Made by a program: the position numbers and the translations under genes. Source: a virus. Taken from it: DNA of 55,290 nucleotides. Below, piece by piece: positions 18,061 to 25,156 of the stretch. The DNA lies in IMG/VR virus record IMGVR_UViG_3300032006_000008, positions 1-55,290 of that record, one strand, 5' to 3'. A model generated the notes under the pieces. It was not told the DNA's origin and did no database searches. It saw only the letters and a program-made list of their open reading frames with translations. Each line of letters opens with the position of its first letter. Positions within the stretch are counted from its first letter, which is position 1.

Positions 18061-18111
18061 CCCATATGGGTGGTTAGTTGGTTTCGGATTCCCCAACTTC
18101 AATTGGAATCC
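18061..18111 (+). promoter_or_regulatory. Inverted repeats in the early leader
   Basis: CCCATATGGG (18061-18070) is a perfect 10-base palindrome. Downstream, GGATTCC (18086-18092) pairs with GGAATCC (18105-18111), and CCAA (18093-18096) can pair with TTGG (18103-18106). GTTGG (18077-18081) can alternatively pair with CCAAC (18093-18097). These give competing hairpins just before the first early gene. They may be an operator, a hairpin promoter or an RNA leader switch. Confidence 0.5.
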
Positions 18112-18135
18112 ATTTACCTTAGAAAGGGGTAACTG

Positions 18136-18360
18136 ATGTTCTTATTAATGACAATCAAGGGCGATGATGGCAAGTCTCGCAAGTTCTTAACACCTTTAAC
18201 TGGATTATTTGAGATTAAGGGTATGGAAGGCGACATACTCGTACACTTTGCGAGTGGTGGCAAGGCTATCATAGCACAGGATGAAGTGGACCAGATGTAT
18301 GCAGATGCACAGAAGGTGTTGAATGGCGATACTACGAAGTACGTTCCAGGTAGCAAGTAG
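18136..18360 (+). CDS. First early gene, hypothetical, atypical codon use
   Basis: 74 residues, MFLLMTIKGDDGKSRKFLTP... A second in-frame ATG at 18148 (MTIKGDDG) is an alternative start; RBS AAAGGGG lies six bases before the first ATG. The sequence looks like a small alpha/beta domain with FEIKGMEGDILVHFASGGKA. Codon use differs from all neighbours: every lysine codon (8 of 8) is AAG and glycine is mostly GGC, whereas flanking genes use AAA and GGA. This suggests recent transfer or selection for very high early expression. No family recognised. Confidence 0.75.
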   Translation: MFLLMTIKGDDGKSRKFLTPLTGLFEIKGMEGDILVHFASGGKAIIAQDEVDQMYADAQKVLNGDTTKYVPGSK

Positions 18361-18361
18361 T

Positions 18362-18450
18362 CCTCCAATTGCGGGGGAGATTGTCTAAAAAATGGGATAT
18401 GTGGCTATAAAGACATAGAAACTTAGCTAGACACTGATAGTCATATATCC
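18362..18450 (+). ncRNA. Structured RNA element A (long stem, possible pseudoknot)
   Basis: The 117-base gap after the first early gene holds CCTCC (18362-18366)/GGGGG (18373-18377), a 5-bp hairpin. It is followed by GGATATGTGGCTAT (18395-18408) pairing with ATAGTCATATATCC (18437-18450): 14 bp without a gap, including two G-U pairs. The 28-base loop contains TAGACA (18428-18433), complementary to TGTCTA (18382-18387) in the 5' flank, so a pseudoknot is possible. There is no T-run after it, so it is not a standard terminator. Function unknown. Confidence 0.6.
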
Positions 18451-18477
18451 TATTTATACTACTAAAATCAAAATAAC

Positions 18478-18690
18478 ATGGGTAATAACATGAACTCAAC
18501 AATAAAACTAAAATACGATGAACTAGAAACTCTTAAATCCCTAATAAATTTATATATGCAAAGCGATGGCAAGGTAATTGAAAACAATTGGCACAACAAC
18601 AATGCAAGTACAAATATCTTTCACAATGAAGTAATTGAAATATCTAATAAGATAACTGTTTCATTAACAAATCAATACAGGGAAGAATAA
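18478..18690 (+). CDS. Early hypothetical protein
   Basis: 70 residues (MGNNMNSTIKLKYDELETLK); an in-frame ATG at 18490 is an alternative start. No Shine-Dalgarno sequence precedes either ATG, unlike most genes of this operon, and the structured element A lies just upstream. The protein is polar and helical with Asn-rich middle. No recognised family. Confidence 0.6.
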   Translation: MGNNMNSTIKLKYDELETLKSLINLYMQSDGKVIENNWHNNNASTNIFHNEVIEISNKITVSLTNQYREE

Positions 18691-18692
18691 CT

Positions 18693-18935
18693 ATGAATGT
18701 ACCACAAGACATAATTGCAACTATCATATTCCTTATAACATTAGCTCTATTCTTCTCATTTTGGCTCAATATAGCACTTTCTTATAAAATGCGAGACTTA
18801 TATCAAAGAAATAAAGAACTACACGATAAGGTCTATTTAACTAATGAAGATTTAATAAAACTTGAACTAGAACATAATAATCCTAAAGAAAAGGAGAAGA
18901 ATAACAATGTCAGTAGAAAAATACAAATGGGATGA
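18693..18935 (+). CDS. Small single-span membrane protein
   Basis: 80 residues. A hydrophobic helix (IIATIIFLITLALFFSFWLN, about residues 7-26) is followed by a charged helical tail (RDLYQRNKELHDKVYLTNED), so an inner-membrane anchor with cytoplasmic coiled region is predicted. It starts two bases after the previous stop. Early membrane proteins often alter the host envelope or block superinfection, but nothing here specifies which. Confidence 0.65.
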   Translation: MNVPQDIIATIIFLITLALFFSFWLNIALSYKMRDLYQRNKELHDKVYLTNEDLIKLELEHNNPKEKEKNNNVSRKIQMG

Positions 18936-19296
18936 GACAAACTCTGTCGGTCCTCATGCCACGGCTGAAGGAACACTTGAGTTCTTATGTGAATTTATAT
19001 GTAAAATACGTGGGCAACTTGCTAAGACTATAGTTGAGGAAATTGACCCAAACCACGATTTCTTGGGTGAAATGCTCGCAGACTGCTTCTGTAAAAAAGA
19101 CTCTTTTATAATTAATCACAGAGATGGTCATAGAACTGATTTCAGAATGCTTGAGTTTATACAACAAGCAGTGATTGAAAAGATAAACGATAAAGACTTT
19201 GTGCGAAAATTCGCAGAAGAAAACTTCTATTTATCGCAAGATAGAGAAGAGCCAATGATGAAATATGAACCACCTAAAGATAAGGAAACCTCGTAA
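18907..19296 (+). CDS. Early hypothetical protein
   Basis: 129 residues, MSVEKYKWDETNSVGPHATA, with RBS AAGGAGAAGAATAAC before ATG and a 29-base overlap with the membrane-protein gene. It contains several Cys residues (CEFICK; DCFCKK) that are not spaced as a clear zinc ribbon. The C terminus is acidic. No recognised family. Confidence 0.65.
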   Translation: MSVEKYKWDETNSVGPHATAEGTLEFLCEFICKIRGQLAKTIVEEIDPNHDFLGEMLADCFCKKDSFIINHRDGHRTDFRMLEFIQQAVIEKINDKDFVRKFAEENFYLSQDREEPMMKYEPPKDKETS

Positions 19297-19670
19297 TGAC
19301 AAACTATAACTATGATGAATTAAATAAAGACAGCAATGAGCTCATAGACCGCAAAGTTGACTTGATGTGTAAATTGCACGTGCTACTAATGACTATGATG
19401 TCTGCACAAGAAATGTTAATCATGAACTCATTAAAAGATGGAGATGTTATTTCAGAATTTTCATTAAAAATGGAAACAATGAAGGCTAACATTGAGGCAA
19501 TTGCTAATGTAATGTCAAGACTATATCATCTATTCTTCTTACACGATGGTAATGCTCCAGATATAGAAGAAGTCCAAAAAAGAATGGACGCTGAATTAAT
19601 AAAATTTAAAGAACACGCCGCTCGTATGTCAGAAGTAACAGACGAAATTGATAGGATGATGAAGTCATGA
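19296..19670 (+). CDS. Early helical protein
   Basis: 124 residues with long Met-rich helices (KLHVLLMTMMSAQEMLIMNS) and heptad-like C-terminal helix (RMSEVTDEIDRMMKS). It is predicted to form an all-helical bundle or coiled coil. The start overlaps the previous stop by one base. No recognised family. Confidence 0.65.
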   Translation: MTNYNYDELNKDSNELIDRKVDLMCKLHVLLMTMMSAQEMLIMNSLKDGDVISEFSLKMETMKANIEAIANVMSRLYHLFFLHDGNAPDIEEVQKRMDAELIKFKEHAARMSEVTDEIDRMMKS

Positions 19671-19861
19671 GCATGATAGTATGTTATACTTGTGGCGAAA
19701 TAAAAACTCCACTACCACAAGGTGACATTTACAAAATATATGCTTGTAGAAAATGCCTAGAGCACTTTAAATCAATTGATAAGATAAAAAATTATCATAA
19801 ATTTAAGGAGAAAACTAATAATGGGGCTGAAACGAACCAGCTTAGACTTAGACTGGTATGA
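19667..19861 (+). CDS. Small zinc-ribbon protein
   Basis: 64 residues. CYTCGE (C6, C9) and ACRKC (C27, C30) form a two-CxxC zinc ribbon; the C-terminal tail is basic. It overlaps the previous gene by four bases (ATGA) and the next by 41. Such small ribbons in phages often bind nucleic acid or host transcription proteins; the target here is unknown. Confidence 0.65.
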   Translation: MSMIVCYTCGEIKTPLPQGDIYKIYACRKCLEHFKSIDKIKNYHKFKEKTNNGAETNQLRLRLV

Positions 19862-20069
19862 ATTAATTACTTGCCAAAGAGCAGTCAATAGGTATTTAAG
19901 GGAAACGAGGAAAGCGATTACTGCTAACCACAAAAGAGGATGGGAGCCAGAGCCGGGTAAACGAGATGTAAATAAACTCTCTTTGCAAAGTGCTCTGGTT
20001 CTCAATGACAAAATATCCGAAGAAATCAAAAGAATAAAAAGGATAGGAAAATATGAGGAAAAATATTAA
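19821..20069 (+). CDS. Early hypothetical protein
   Basis: 82 residues, MGLKRTSLDLDWYELITCQR. It is basic and helical with a conserved-looking WYELITCQRAVNRYL segment. RBS AAGGAGAAAACTAATA precedes ATG. It overlaps both neighbours. No recognised family. Confidence 0.65.
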   Translation: MGLKRTSLDLDWYELITCQRAVNRYLRETRKAITANHKRGWEPEPGKRDVNKLSLQSALVLNDKISEEIKRIKRIGKYEEKY

Positions 20070-20520
20070 AACACCAGTATTCTGTGGTCAAGAGCCATCA
20101 TTTATGTTTGGCTTATTTGATGATGAAGAACAACGAGCAGAAGATGTTGCTCAAGCAATAAGACTAGCTGGTAATCCAATAAATAAAAATAAAAAAGTCT
20201 TTGAAGTCTACTTTGATGGTGAGATTGAAGAAATGATAGGCTTTGATGTTGTTTGTCACATAGATGGTGTTGTTCCAAAGCTAAAATATGGTGATAAGAT
20301 AGAATGCATAGCTATAACTCCAGATGATAAAGAGCATGACGCAATAATGTATGTTGGAAGAAGAACTCTTGACTATTCAAATGGAAGAAAAATATTGGAA
20401 AGAGGTAAGATGATACCCTTGCATCAATCTATGGAATGGAGCGATATATATTGTGTTGTCAGATTATCTAGTGACAAACTAAAAGAATGGGGCGGAAATC
20501 TTACGGAGTTTAAAATATGA
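20053..20520 (+). CDS. Early hypothetical protein
   Basis: 155 residues. The N-terminal part contains an acidic FGLFDDEEQRAEDVAQAIRL segment, the middle an alpha/beta stretch (KKVFEVYFDGEIEEMIGFDV, AIMYVGRRTLDYSNG). GGAAAAT precedes ATG. It overlaps the next gene by four bases (ATGA). I do not recognise the family. Confidence 0.65.
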   Translation: MRKNIKTPVFCGQEPSFMFGLFDDEEQRAEDVAQAIRLAGNPINKNKKVFEVYFDGEIEEMIGFDVVCHIDGVVPKLKYGDKIECIAITPDDKEHDAIMYVGRRTLDYSNGRKILERGKMIPLHQSMEWSDIYCVVRLSSDKLKEWGGNLTEFKI

Positions 20521-20855
20521 GATACTTTAGAAATCAAATAGTCTTCGTAGGTCACGATGTAAAAGAAAGAATTGATGAAAGTCTGTTATCAGCTCATAAT
20601 GATTGGACTAATTTAATAATATTTCAAGAGCCATTGGAATGCTACAGAATAACAAGAGTCAGTACTAAAAATAGAGTATATCATTTGACAAATCATTATA
20701 ACCCATTCTATCAACATCCAAAAATGATTCAAGGATACGAGTGGAGAAAAGTTGGCGAAACTGATGTGATATCACTTGATGATTATCTAAACTATGTTAA
20801 AACATTCACCCTAATTAAAGGAGAGGTAAAAACTAATGGCAAAGAAGATAAATAA
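20517..20855 (+). CDS. Early hypothetical protein
   Basis: 112 residues, MRYFRNQIVFVGHDVKERID, with a His/Tyr-rich middle (YHLTNHYNPFYQHPKM). It starts within the stop of the previous gene and overlaps the next by 20 bases. No recognised family or motif. Confidence 0.65.
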   Translation: MRYFRNQIVFVGHDVKERIDESLLSAHNDWTNLIIFQEPLECYRITRVSTKNRVYHLTNHYNPFYQHPKMIQGYEWRKVGETDVISLDDYLNYVKTFTLIKGEVKTNGKEDK

Positions 20856-21435
20856 ATCTATGGCAGTAACAGGTAGAGTATTAAATGTTGATTCTAAGGA
20901 AGAAAGAGCTGGAGATATTAATAAGATTAGAAGATATAACGAAGAGCAGAAAAAGCTCTGGGAAGCTGATAAGGAAGGCAGAACACACATAGTTTATATC
21001 AGGACTGATAAATTAAATAATATCATTCCATTTATAGTTCGCAGAAATAAGTTTGAAGGTTCTAAAACTTGGTTCTATTGTGGATATGTTGGTGTGCCAA
21101 AAACACATCATGCATTCGGACAGAGCATTAATGGATGGAGCGATGGTTTCTTTGATTTACGTTGTCATGGTGGATTAACTTATTCTGACTATCATACTCT
21201 TATTCCAGGCTACTGGTTCTTTGGATTTGATTGTGGACACGCTGGTGATTTTATTAGCCCAGATAGTGTACAAAATCATCAAAAAATGAAATTTCACGGC
21301 AAAGAATATGTCATTGAAAACTGTGAAAATATGGTTAATGAATTAGAAATTCTAGAACTAAAGTTTAGAGAAGATGAATATCTACAAAAATTGGCTAGAG
21401 AAAATAAACTAAAACAAGGAGGCAAAAATGCCTGA
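20836..21435 (+). CDS. Conserved phage protein with GFDCxHAGD motif
   Basis: 199 residues. The middle region has WFYCGYVGVPKTHHAFGQ, CHGGLTYSDY and YWFFGFDCGHAGDF. This motif series recurs in a widespread but uncharacterised phage protein family (VHGGLTxS ... GFDCAHxGD). The conserved Cys, His and Asp residues suggest metal binding or catalysis, but no activity is established to my knowledge. RBS AAAGGAGAGGT. The C-terminal 40 residues are a charged helix. Confidence 0.75.
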   Translation: MAKKINKSMAVTGRVLNVDSKEERAGDINKIRRYNEEQKKLWEADKEGRTHIVYIRTDKLNNIIPFIVRRNKFEGSKTWFYCGYVGVPKTHHAFGQSINGWSDGFFDLRCHGGLTYSDYHTLIPGYWFFGFDCGHAGDFISPDSVQNHQKMKFHGKEYVIENCENMVNELEILELKFREDEYLQKLARENKLKQGGKNA

Positions 21436-21652
21436 TATAAAAGATATGGAATGGGATGCATATCCAAGTGTTTCAGAAGCTCTTGAGTTAATTGACCAAG
21501 CAATATGTGAAGAAAATACACAACATAAAAACGCAGAGTATCAAGCAAGAGAAGAAGATACCAATGTCCCAGAAGATTATTATTGTTTAGATTGTGGAAA
21601 GCAACTTGATATACCAGAACCAGATGAAGATGAATTGAGAGGTGACAGATGA
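21428..21652 (+). CDS. Small acidic protein with CxxC
   Basis: 74 residues, strongly acidic, with one YYCLDCGKQ motif (C53, C56) near the C terminus, as in a half zinc ribbon. RBS AAGGAGGCAAAA precedes the ATG. It overlaps the previous gene by eight bases and the next small gene by four (ATGA). Function unknown. Confidence 0.65.
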   Translation: MPDIKDMEWDAYPSVSEALELIDQAICEENTQHKNAEYQAREEDTNVPEDYYCLDCGKQLDIPEPDEDELRGDR

Positions 21653-21771
21653 AAGAATGTAGACCTACTGGCGAAAATGTCATAAAAGCAGAATTAATAT
21701 TAAATGCTTGGCTTAATTATTGCAGACAATCAAGGATTTATAGAATCCTAGAGTGGTTTGGATTAAGATGA
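21649..21771 (+). CDS. Very small protein (40 residues)
   Basis: An ATG at 21649 opens a 40-codon frame (MKECRPTGENVIKAELILNA then WLNYCRQSRIYRILEWFGLR) ending with TGA at 21769-21771. GAGAGGTGAC gives a good RBS and the start overlaps the previous stop (ATGA). It fills the gap before the next gene, which it also overlaps by four bases. Helical with basic C terminus; function unknown. Confidence 0.6.
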   Translation: MKECRPTGENVIKAELILNAWLNYCRQSRIYRILEWFGLR

Positions 21772-22031
21772 GAAGAAAATCTTACGAAAGAAATAGAAGC
21801 TTTATGCCTGGCTTTAAACACAAACCATTAAAGAAAATGAGGAAAAATATGGCTGTCCAAATAACAAAAGAAGACTTTTTAGAATTTAAAGAAGTTCAAA
21901 TGAGTGGTGACTATAATATGTTTGACCCAAGAGCAAGGGAAATGACATCATTAAGCAAAGACCAATGGCTTAGAATTATGAAAGAATACTCCAAATTAGA
22001 TGAAGCATGGGGTAATGACGAAGAGGAATGA
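21768..22031 (+). CDS. Early hypothetical protein (MFDPRA motif)
   Basis: 87 residues from ATG at 21768, which overlaps the preceding stop (ATGA). A second in-frame ATG at 21849 has a better RBS (GAGG six to seven bases upstream) and begins the conserved-looking part (MAVQITKEDFLEFKEVQMSG, then YNMFDPRAREMTSLSKDQWL), so a 60-residue product is equally possible. The FKEVQxSGxYNMFDPRA pattern recurs in small phage proteins of unknown role. Confidence 0.65.
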   Translation: MRRKSYERNRSFMPGFKHKPLKKMRKNMAVQITKEDFLEFKEVQMSGDYNMFDPRAREMTSLSKDQWLRIMKEYSKLDEAWGNDEEE

Positions 22032-22084
22032 TTTGTTTATAAGTTCAATTATTGTTAAATTTGCGTCAACAGAAGGGACAGAAA

Positions 22085-22825
22085 ATGCTAGATATTATTG
22101 GTATTTATAATCAATACCTAAAAACAATTGAGGATGAAAAAAAGGAAGAGTACAGAGAGTCCAATAAAGAGAAATTCTTTAGGGCATCAATGGCTGGTTC
22201 TTGTTTCAAAAAACATTTATACTACTTAAATGATGCTGATTCAAAAGAAATGGATAGAAAAAGCAGAAGATTGCTTAGACTTGGAACAATCATTCATAAA
22301 GATTTTGAAGATGCTTTAGTTACGCATTCATTAAATAGTGATGTATCAATAATGTGTGAATATGAGGTTGAGATACCAGAGATACAAGTTAAAGGAACAT
22401 TAGATGTTGCTTATATGAATCCAGATATAAACACTATTGAAATATTTGATTTAAAAAGTGCAAAGGCTTGGACATGGAGCAAAAAGTTTGGTTATAAGAA
22501 AAATAGGGATAAAAACCCATCAAGAAACTATGAACTACAGTTAGGTACATATGCATTAGCATTAAAGAAGTCAAACTCTGATTGGGAATTTGCATTGTAT
22601 CTTGTTTACTATAAAAAAGATGATAGTTCAATTAAGCCAATAAAAATTAGCAATACATGGATTGATGAGGCTGAAATGTATTGGGAAGAGTTGTTAGAAG
22701 CTACTGAAAAAGGGAAATTAGCACCAGATGATTTAATCGCTGGTTCTGCTCCTAACACTCCTGTATACGAATGGGAATGCAAATACTGTCAATTTTCTCC
22801 CATTTGTGATACGCCATTTAGATAG
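22085..22825 (+). CDS. Cas4/RecB-like PD-(D/E)XK nuclease with Fe-S cysteines
   Basis: 246 residues from ATG at 22085 (RBS AGAAGGGACAG); an upstream TTG at 22052 is less likely. Four Cys residues, C40 at the N terminus and C232, C235, C241 at the C terminus (CKYCQFSPIC), match the split iron-sulphur cluster of Cas4/AddB nucleases. The core has H71, D107 (GTLDV), D122 and K124 (IFDLKSAK) and Q152 (LQLGTYA). The family has DNA exonuclease activity. It sits beside the annealing protein and SSB-like gene, so it probably supplies resected ends for phage recombination. Confidence 0.88.
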   Translation: MLDIIGIYNQYLKTIEDEKKEEYRESNKEKFFRASMAGSCFKKHLYYLNDADSKEMDRKSRRLLRLGTIIHKDFEDALVTHSLNSDVSIMCEYEVEIPEIQVKGTLDVAYMNPDINTIEIFDLKSAKAWTWSKKFGYKKNRDKNPSRNYELQLGTYALALKKSNSDWEFALYLVYYKKDDSSIKPIKISNTWIDEAEMYWEELLEATEKGKLAPDDLIAGSAPNTPVYEWECKYCQFSPICDTPFR

Positions 22826-22833
22826 AGGTAATC

Positions 22834-23259
22834 ATGAGTCATATAATACTAGATTCGCATGGATTAAATTCCGTTGCTCACTTAAAGCACGTAGAGAACG
22901 ATAAGGGTGGATACCATATAGCAATTTTTCCAAAAACAAAATGGTTGCTATTTGAAAATCATACATATTATGGAGATGTTGAGTCTACTGAAGATGGTGA
23001 AAATGAATATTATAAATCAATACACATGATACCTAAATATCATGTTATGAAAAATAGAGTAAAAATCTCTATGGCATTACCAAGATTAGATATTAATAAT
23101 GAACCATATCTATTTATACCAAAAACTAATAAATATTCACAAAGAAAAATTATAGGGACTAAAAGAGATAAATTAAAATATTCAATAACAAAAAATTACT
23201 ACATATTTGACGTTGATGATGAATACGTTATCCATGATAATGCAAAATTATTCTTTTAA
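22834..23259 (+). CDS. Early hypothetical protein
   Basis: 141 residues, MSHIILDSHGLNSVAHLKHV, with a beta-rich middle and a basic stretch (SQRKIIGTKRDKLKYS). It lies between the nuclease and the annealing protein genes. RBS AGAGGTAATC. No recognised family. Confidence 0.65.
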   Translation: MSHIILDSHGLNSVAHLKHVENDKGGYHIAIFPKTKWLLFENHTYYGDVESTEDGENEYYKSIHMIPKYHVMKNRVKISMALPRLDINNEPYLFIPKTNKYSQRKIIGTKRDKLKYSITKNYYIFDVDDEYVIHDNAKLFF

Positions 23260-23281
23260 ATAATAAGAAAGAGAGGAACAA

Positions 23282-23842
23282 ATGAGCAAATTCTTTGAAA
23301 AGCTCAATGCAATAAATGTCAATGAATATACTGAGAAAAAAGGTCAGTTTACTTATCTTAGTTGGGCATGGGCAGTAAGAGAGTTGTTGAAGGTAGACCC
23401 AGAAGCAACTTGGGAAATACACGAGTGGGGAATTGATGGCAATAAACAACCATATATGCAAACACAAGCAGGATGCTTTGTACAAGTAACTGTTTGGGTA
23501 GGTGGAATAGCAAGAACTCAAGTCCATCCTGTGTTAGACAATAGAAATCAAACTATTGCAGAACCAAATGCATTTCAAATAAATACTTCTATCCAAAGAT
23601 GTCTTGCAAAAGCAATTGCATTACATGGATTGGGATTATATATATTCGCAGGAGAGGATTTACCAAAAGTAGAGCCATTAACAAAAGAGCAAGAAGATGA
23701 AATGGCTACTTGGATTGCAAAATTAGATAACGGACAAACAGTTGTTGATATTCAAACTAAATGTGCAACTAATGTTATTAATAATAGCAATTATAAAGGT
23801 GCATTGGCAAAAGTTAAAAGATTAGTTAAGGAGCAAAAATGA
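23282..23842 (+). CDS. DUF1071 single-strand annealing protein (Sak/Rad52-like)
   Basis: 186 residues. The sequence FTYLSWAWAVRELLKVDPEA, then PNAFQINTSIQRCLAKAIAL and HGLGLYIFAGEDLP is the signature of DUF1071, the Sak group of Rad52-fold recombinases. Such proteins anneal complementary single strands in phage recombination and can replace RecA. RBS AGAGAGGAACAA precedes the ATG. Neighbouring nuclease and SSB-like genes complete a recombination module. Confidence 0.9.
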   Translation: MSKFFEKLNAINVNEYTEKKGQFTYLSWAWAVRELLKVDPEATWEIHEWGIDGNKQPYMQTQAGCFVQVTVWVGGIARTQVHPVLDNRNQTIAEPNAFQINTSIQRCLAKAIALHGLGLYIFAGEDLPKVEPLTKEQEDEMATWIAKLDNGQTVVDIQTKCATNVINNSNYKGALAKVKRLVKEQK

Positions 23843-24108
23843 GAGAAGTAAAAGTATCTCACGGCAGTGATGATAATCTATTATTAATAGGTCATACATA
23901 TAATATTGGAACAAGCGATGGTGTCCAATGGAATAAAATAGTATTTCAAGGATATAAATTTATCAATGGAAAACAAATTATGGTTTTTCAGACTAAAGAG
24001 AGATTTCAATTAACGATAAATCCAAGTTTTCATACTTTTACAATAGAATCTGGAAATTATGATGAATTTGGAAATCAAATAGAAGAAACGGAGGTAGATA
24101 ATGGGTAA
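23839..24108 (+). CDS. Small hypothetical protein in recombination module
   Basis: 89 residues, mostly beta: LLLIGHTYNIGTSDGVQWNK and KQIMVFQTKERFQLTINPSF. It is acidic at the C terminus. RBS TTAAGGAGC. It overlaps the annealing-protein gene by four bases and the next by eight. No family recognised; a partner of the recombination proteins is possible by position. Confidence 0.65.
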   Translation: MREVKVSHGSDDNLLLIGHTYNIGTSDGVQWNKIVFQGYKFINGKQIMVFQTKERFQLTINPSFHTFTIESGNYDEFGNQIEETEVDNG

Positions 24109-24376
24109 GTTAACTCATGATTCAGCCAAACAGTTGGTGGAAAGTGGTGTATTAACTAAAAAATCCTTTGAAGAAATGCAAGAAAAAGGAATGGTTAGCA
24201 CCAGAGGGAGAAACCCAAAAAGATACATGAAAGCTGCTGACGGCGCTCAAGTTAGTCCTACTCTATACTTTAGAGGTGGAAGTGGTCACGCAGAATCACC
24301 TGAACAGATTGAACTTAGAAATAAGGTCAATGAATTAATAAAAAAGTACACTGAACCAATCAAAAACGGAGGTTAA
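24101..24376 (+). CDS. Small hypothetical protein
   Basis: 91 residues. LTHDSAKQLVESGVLTKKSF resembles a helix-turn-helix-like opening, followed by a basic RGRNPKRYMKAADGA stretch and a charged C-terminal helix. RBS ACGGAGGTAGATA. A DNA-binding role is possible but unproven. Confidence 0.65.
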   Translation: MGKLTHDSAKQLVESGVLTKKSFEEMQEKGMVSTRGRNPKRYMKAADGAQVSPTLYFRGGSGHAESPEQIELRNKVNELIKKYTEPIKNGG

Positions 24377-24383
24377 TTAACCA

Positions 24384-25037
24384 ATGAAATCAATAGATGT
24401 TACTTTCAATGAAAAAGACAGCACTGGATTTAAACCAATACTTCAAGGTGAATATCCAGCTCATATAACTTCATTTGAATCAAGAGATTTAAATACTAAA
24501 GCTGGTAAAGCAACTGTGTTTAATCTCAAATATACAGTTTCAGAAGAAGTTGCTAATTTAGAGCAAACTGTCTATGAGATGGATGGATACAATATAGCAG
24601 TAGATGATAAAGGTCATCAAGTTGTTATAAAAGATGCTGATGGAAATCCTCAAAAGACTGACTCTGGATTCTTAAAAGGAAGAGTCTTTAGAGACAATGG
24701 ATATTTCTGTTTCACAGAAAAAGAAGGTTCTTCTAAAAATGGAAGATACTTCGGATTACTATCATCTCTTGGAATAGACTTAGGCGATGTTGAGGTAGAT
24801 GGAGTAAAACATAAAAAACTTGGATTGATTGAAGAAGAAGATGTGGTTGGAAAACCATGTACTATTCGCATTCAACAACAAGAATATGTTACTCACGAAA
24901 CCAGAGACTTGCCAGAGGGTGAGCAAGAAAAGCGTAAGGCTTGGAAAGTGTTTACTGTTAAAGCTTGGGACACTAATAGATTCGGTAAAGCAACTGAACT
25001 ATCAGCAGAAGAGCTATCAGAAGACGTACCATTTTAA
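24384..25037 (+). CDS. SSB-like single-strand DNA-binding protein
   Basis: 217 residues. An OB-fold-like beta sequence (GKATVFNLKYTVSEEVANLE, KNGRYFGLLSSLGIDLGDVE) leads to an acidic tail ending EELSEDVPF, like the DDIPF tip of bacterial SSBs that recruits repair proteins. It belongs to the DUF669-like phage ssDNA-binding type in appearance. RBS GGAGG. It is last in the recombination module and is followed by the double structured RNA region. Confidence 0.75.
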   Translation: MKSIDVTFNEKDSTGFKPILQGEYPAHITSFESRDLNTKAGKATVFNLKYTVSEEVANLEQTVYEMDGYNIAVDDKGHQVVIKDADGNPQKTDSGFLKGRVFRDNGYFCFTEKEGSSKNGRYFGLLSSLGIDLGDVEVDGVKHKKLGLIEEEDVVGKPCTIRIQQQEYVTHETRDLPEGEQEKRKAWKVFTVKAWDTNRFGKATELSAEELSEDVPF

Positions 25038-25040
25038 TGA

Positions 25041-25152
25041 ATGGGGAATATTGCTAGAGACTAGGTTGGCACATTCTTGTTAAGGTATGTGTTAGAATAG
25101 TTGAAAAAGTAATAAAAACTAAGGTTGGCTCTTTAGTTGATATATTCCCCAT
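25041..25152 (+). ncRNA. Structured RNA element B1 (long stem)
   Basis: The 208-base gap after the SSB-like gene holds two long stems. In B1, ATGGGGAATAT (25041-25051) pairs perfectly with ATATTCCCCAT (25142-25152). Inside, CTAGAGA (25054-25060) pairs with TCTTTAG (25130-25136) with one G-U pair. The word GGTTGGC occurs twice (25064-25070 and 25123-25129). No T-run follows and no ORF explains it. Probably a structured leader, processing site or ncRNA. Confidence 0.6.
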
Positions 25153-25156
25153 CAAT

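Larger units (their letters stand above)
17934..18135. promoter_or_regulatory. Divergent control region between the two transcription arms
   Basis: 202 bases without a gene separate the leftward structural arm and the rightward early arm. If the contig is circular this is the only divergent junction of the genome. The left part is very AT-rich and holds the leftward promoter. The right part is GC-richer and holds inverted repeats and the RBS AGAAAGGGG of the first early gene. I could not find a convincing sigma70 promoter pointing right. Confidence 0.7.

Noticed and set aside
18114-18368. An open frame of 84 codons on the minus strand opposite the first early gene
   Set aside because: It mirrors the codon pattern of the plus-strand gene, has no RBS, and lies against the direction of all neighbours; the plus-strand frame has a strong RBS.
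18401-18411. TATAAA in element A as a -10 box with TTGTCT upstream as -35
   Set aside because: The spacer would be 19 bases, the -35 matches poorly, and the sequence is explained by the stem.
18395-18450. Elements A, B and C considered as rho-independent terminators
   Set aside because: None is followed by a T-run, and the stems are interrupted by long loops rather than the short loops of terminators.
22052-22084. Upstream TTG start of the nuclease gene
   Set aside because: No RBS precedes it, while the ATG at 22085 has AGAAGGGA at good spacing and begins the conserved region.
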